This document shows positions 63,467 to 64,000 of a stretch of DNA of 64,000 nucleotides, piece by piece. The notes beneath the pieces were generated by a model. The model had not been told where the DNA came from. It searched no databases and was given only the letters and a program-made list of their open reading frames with translations. The stretch spans positions 100,619-164,618 of the forward strand of contig CAYMLG010000004.1 of assembly GCA_964391195.1 (NCBI GenBank), given 5' to 3'. The stretch's first letter is position 1. The number at the start of each line of letters is the position of its first letter. The DNA is from JAAYXE01 sp964391195 (GTDB taxonomy: Bacteria; Chloroflexota; Anaerolineae; Anaerolineales; UBA4823). The position numbers and the translations under genes are program-made.

Positions 63467-64000
63467 GTGGTTAACCACCCCTACGCTCCGCCTCCCGTCA
63501 CACCGGATTGGTCCACCGCGGGCGGTAGGGGCACGGCGGAACCGTAAATTACCCGGTACCGTAAACCCTCACGCCGTGCCCTGTTTGGTCTGCCGCGCCT
63601 CATCCCCGGTTATCGGTGCGCGACACGTCCACCGTCCGTCCGGGGTGGGGCGCGGCACGGGCAAGGGCGACCAAAACACGGTCGCATGGCAACGTGCCCT
63701 ACGTCTCGGCCGCTAGGGGCGTAGCGCATGATGCCAATCTTGCGCCTCCCGTCACACCGGATTGGTCCACCGCGGGCGCGTAGGGGCACGGCGGAACCGT
63801 AAATTACCCGGTACCATAAACCCTCACGCCGTGCCCTGTTTGGGGCGCGGCACGGGCAAGGGCGACCAAAACACGGTCGCTAGGGGCGTAGCGCATGATG
63901 CCAATCTTGCGCCTCCCGTCACACCGGATTGGTCCACCGCGGGCGGTAGAGTACGGTATGTGTCAAGAGGCAATTTTTACGCCAATCCGGGGGGATCGGG
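63467..64000. repeat. Repeat-rich intergenic region at the right edge
   Basis: No gene is visible in this stretch, which is built from recurring modules. Module A (GCCTCCCGTCACACC and 20 further bases to GCGGGCG) begins at 63490, 63744 and 63911. Module B is a hairpin GGGCACGGCG/CGCCGTGCCC at 63529-63581 and 63784-63836. Module C (GGGCAAGGGCGACC ... GGTCGC) is at about 63657 and 63853. A segment starting TAGGGGCGTAGCGC occurs at 63714 and again 167 bases later at 63881, so part is a direct tandem duplication. Modules B and C also have distant relatives at 11857-11909 and 53571-53616. Confidence 0.85.

Noticed and set aside
63490..63945. CRISPR array from the repeated modules at the right end
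   Set aside because: Repeat spacing is irregular (254 and 167 bases), the units are long and composite, and the intervening sequence is itself repeated.

Overview
The window is a GC-rich bacterial chromosome segment, most likely from the Chloroflexota (Anaerolineae or a close relative). This rests on the gene content: HisKA_3-type soluble PAS kinases, NarL-type regulators, YfhO-like giant membrane proteins, a secreted protein ending in YLPLV plus two residues, and dispersed palindromic intergenic repeats. There is no marker gene to fix the taxonomy. I see no rRNA, tRNA, CRISPR array, transposase or phage gene.

Layout. (1) 1-771: start of a minus-strand S41 processing protease cut by the window edge. 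(2) 1.4-19.2 kb: a surface-glycan cluster in two plus-strand transcription units. It holds four GT9 (heptosyltransferase-like) enzymes, further GT2/GT4 enzymes and the ADP-heptose precursor steps: a GT4-GmhA fusion, GmhB and HldE. It also has a GT fused to UDP-galactopyranose mutase, so heptose and galactofuranose are the likely special sugars. (3) 19.3-39.9 kb: a stress and envelope-homeostasis island. It holds BON/SRPBCC proteins, DUF421 proteins, an alcohol dehydrogenase, a HAD phosphatase, a seven-sensor-domain histidine kinase with three NarL-type response regulators, CsbD, DUF3309, two GlsB-like proteins, YtxH, two glycine-zipper stress proteins, an iron-permease-like protein, an M50 protease and an SDR. 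(4) 39.9-43.2 kb (minus): a membrane-anchored NACHT-HEAT NTPase behind a coiled-coil zinc-ribbon protein. (5) 43.4-52.3 kb: a tightly overlapping operon of three large polytopic membrane proteins, a 76-codon ORF, MoxR and DUF58. (6) 52.5-64 kb: lspA, an aminotransferase/PurM-like pair, a secreted M23-like protein, a second PAS kinase, a saccharopine-dehydrogenase-like enzyme, alaX and a type II NADH dehydrogenase, separated by repeat-rich spacers.

The most striking observation is a promoter architecture repeated five times (1010, 12142, 30668, 32347, 33347). A dyad TAGGG-N4/5-CCCTA lies about 22 bp, two helical turns, upstream of a second dyad AGGAACATTCCCC. A TTG-type -35 follows one base later, then 16 bp, then a TTATAT-like -10. 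The sites stand before both glycan operons, before a response regulator with a degenerate receiver, before csbD-DUF3309-glsB and before ytxH. I infer one regulon, probably read by a NarL-family regulator encoded inside it, that ties heptose-glycan synthesis to the stress island.

Many long open frames on the opposite strand are codon-bias shadows and are omitted. Starts were chosen by Shine-Dalgarno sites, overlaps and predicted promoters. Function calls rest on motifs read by eye, without database searches.
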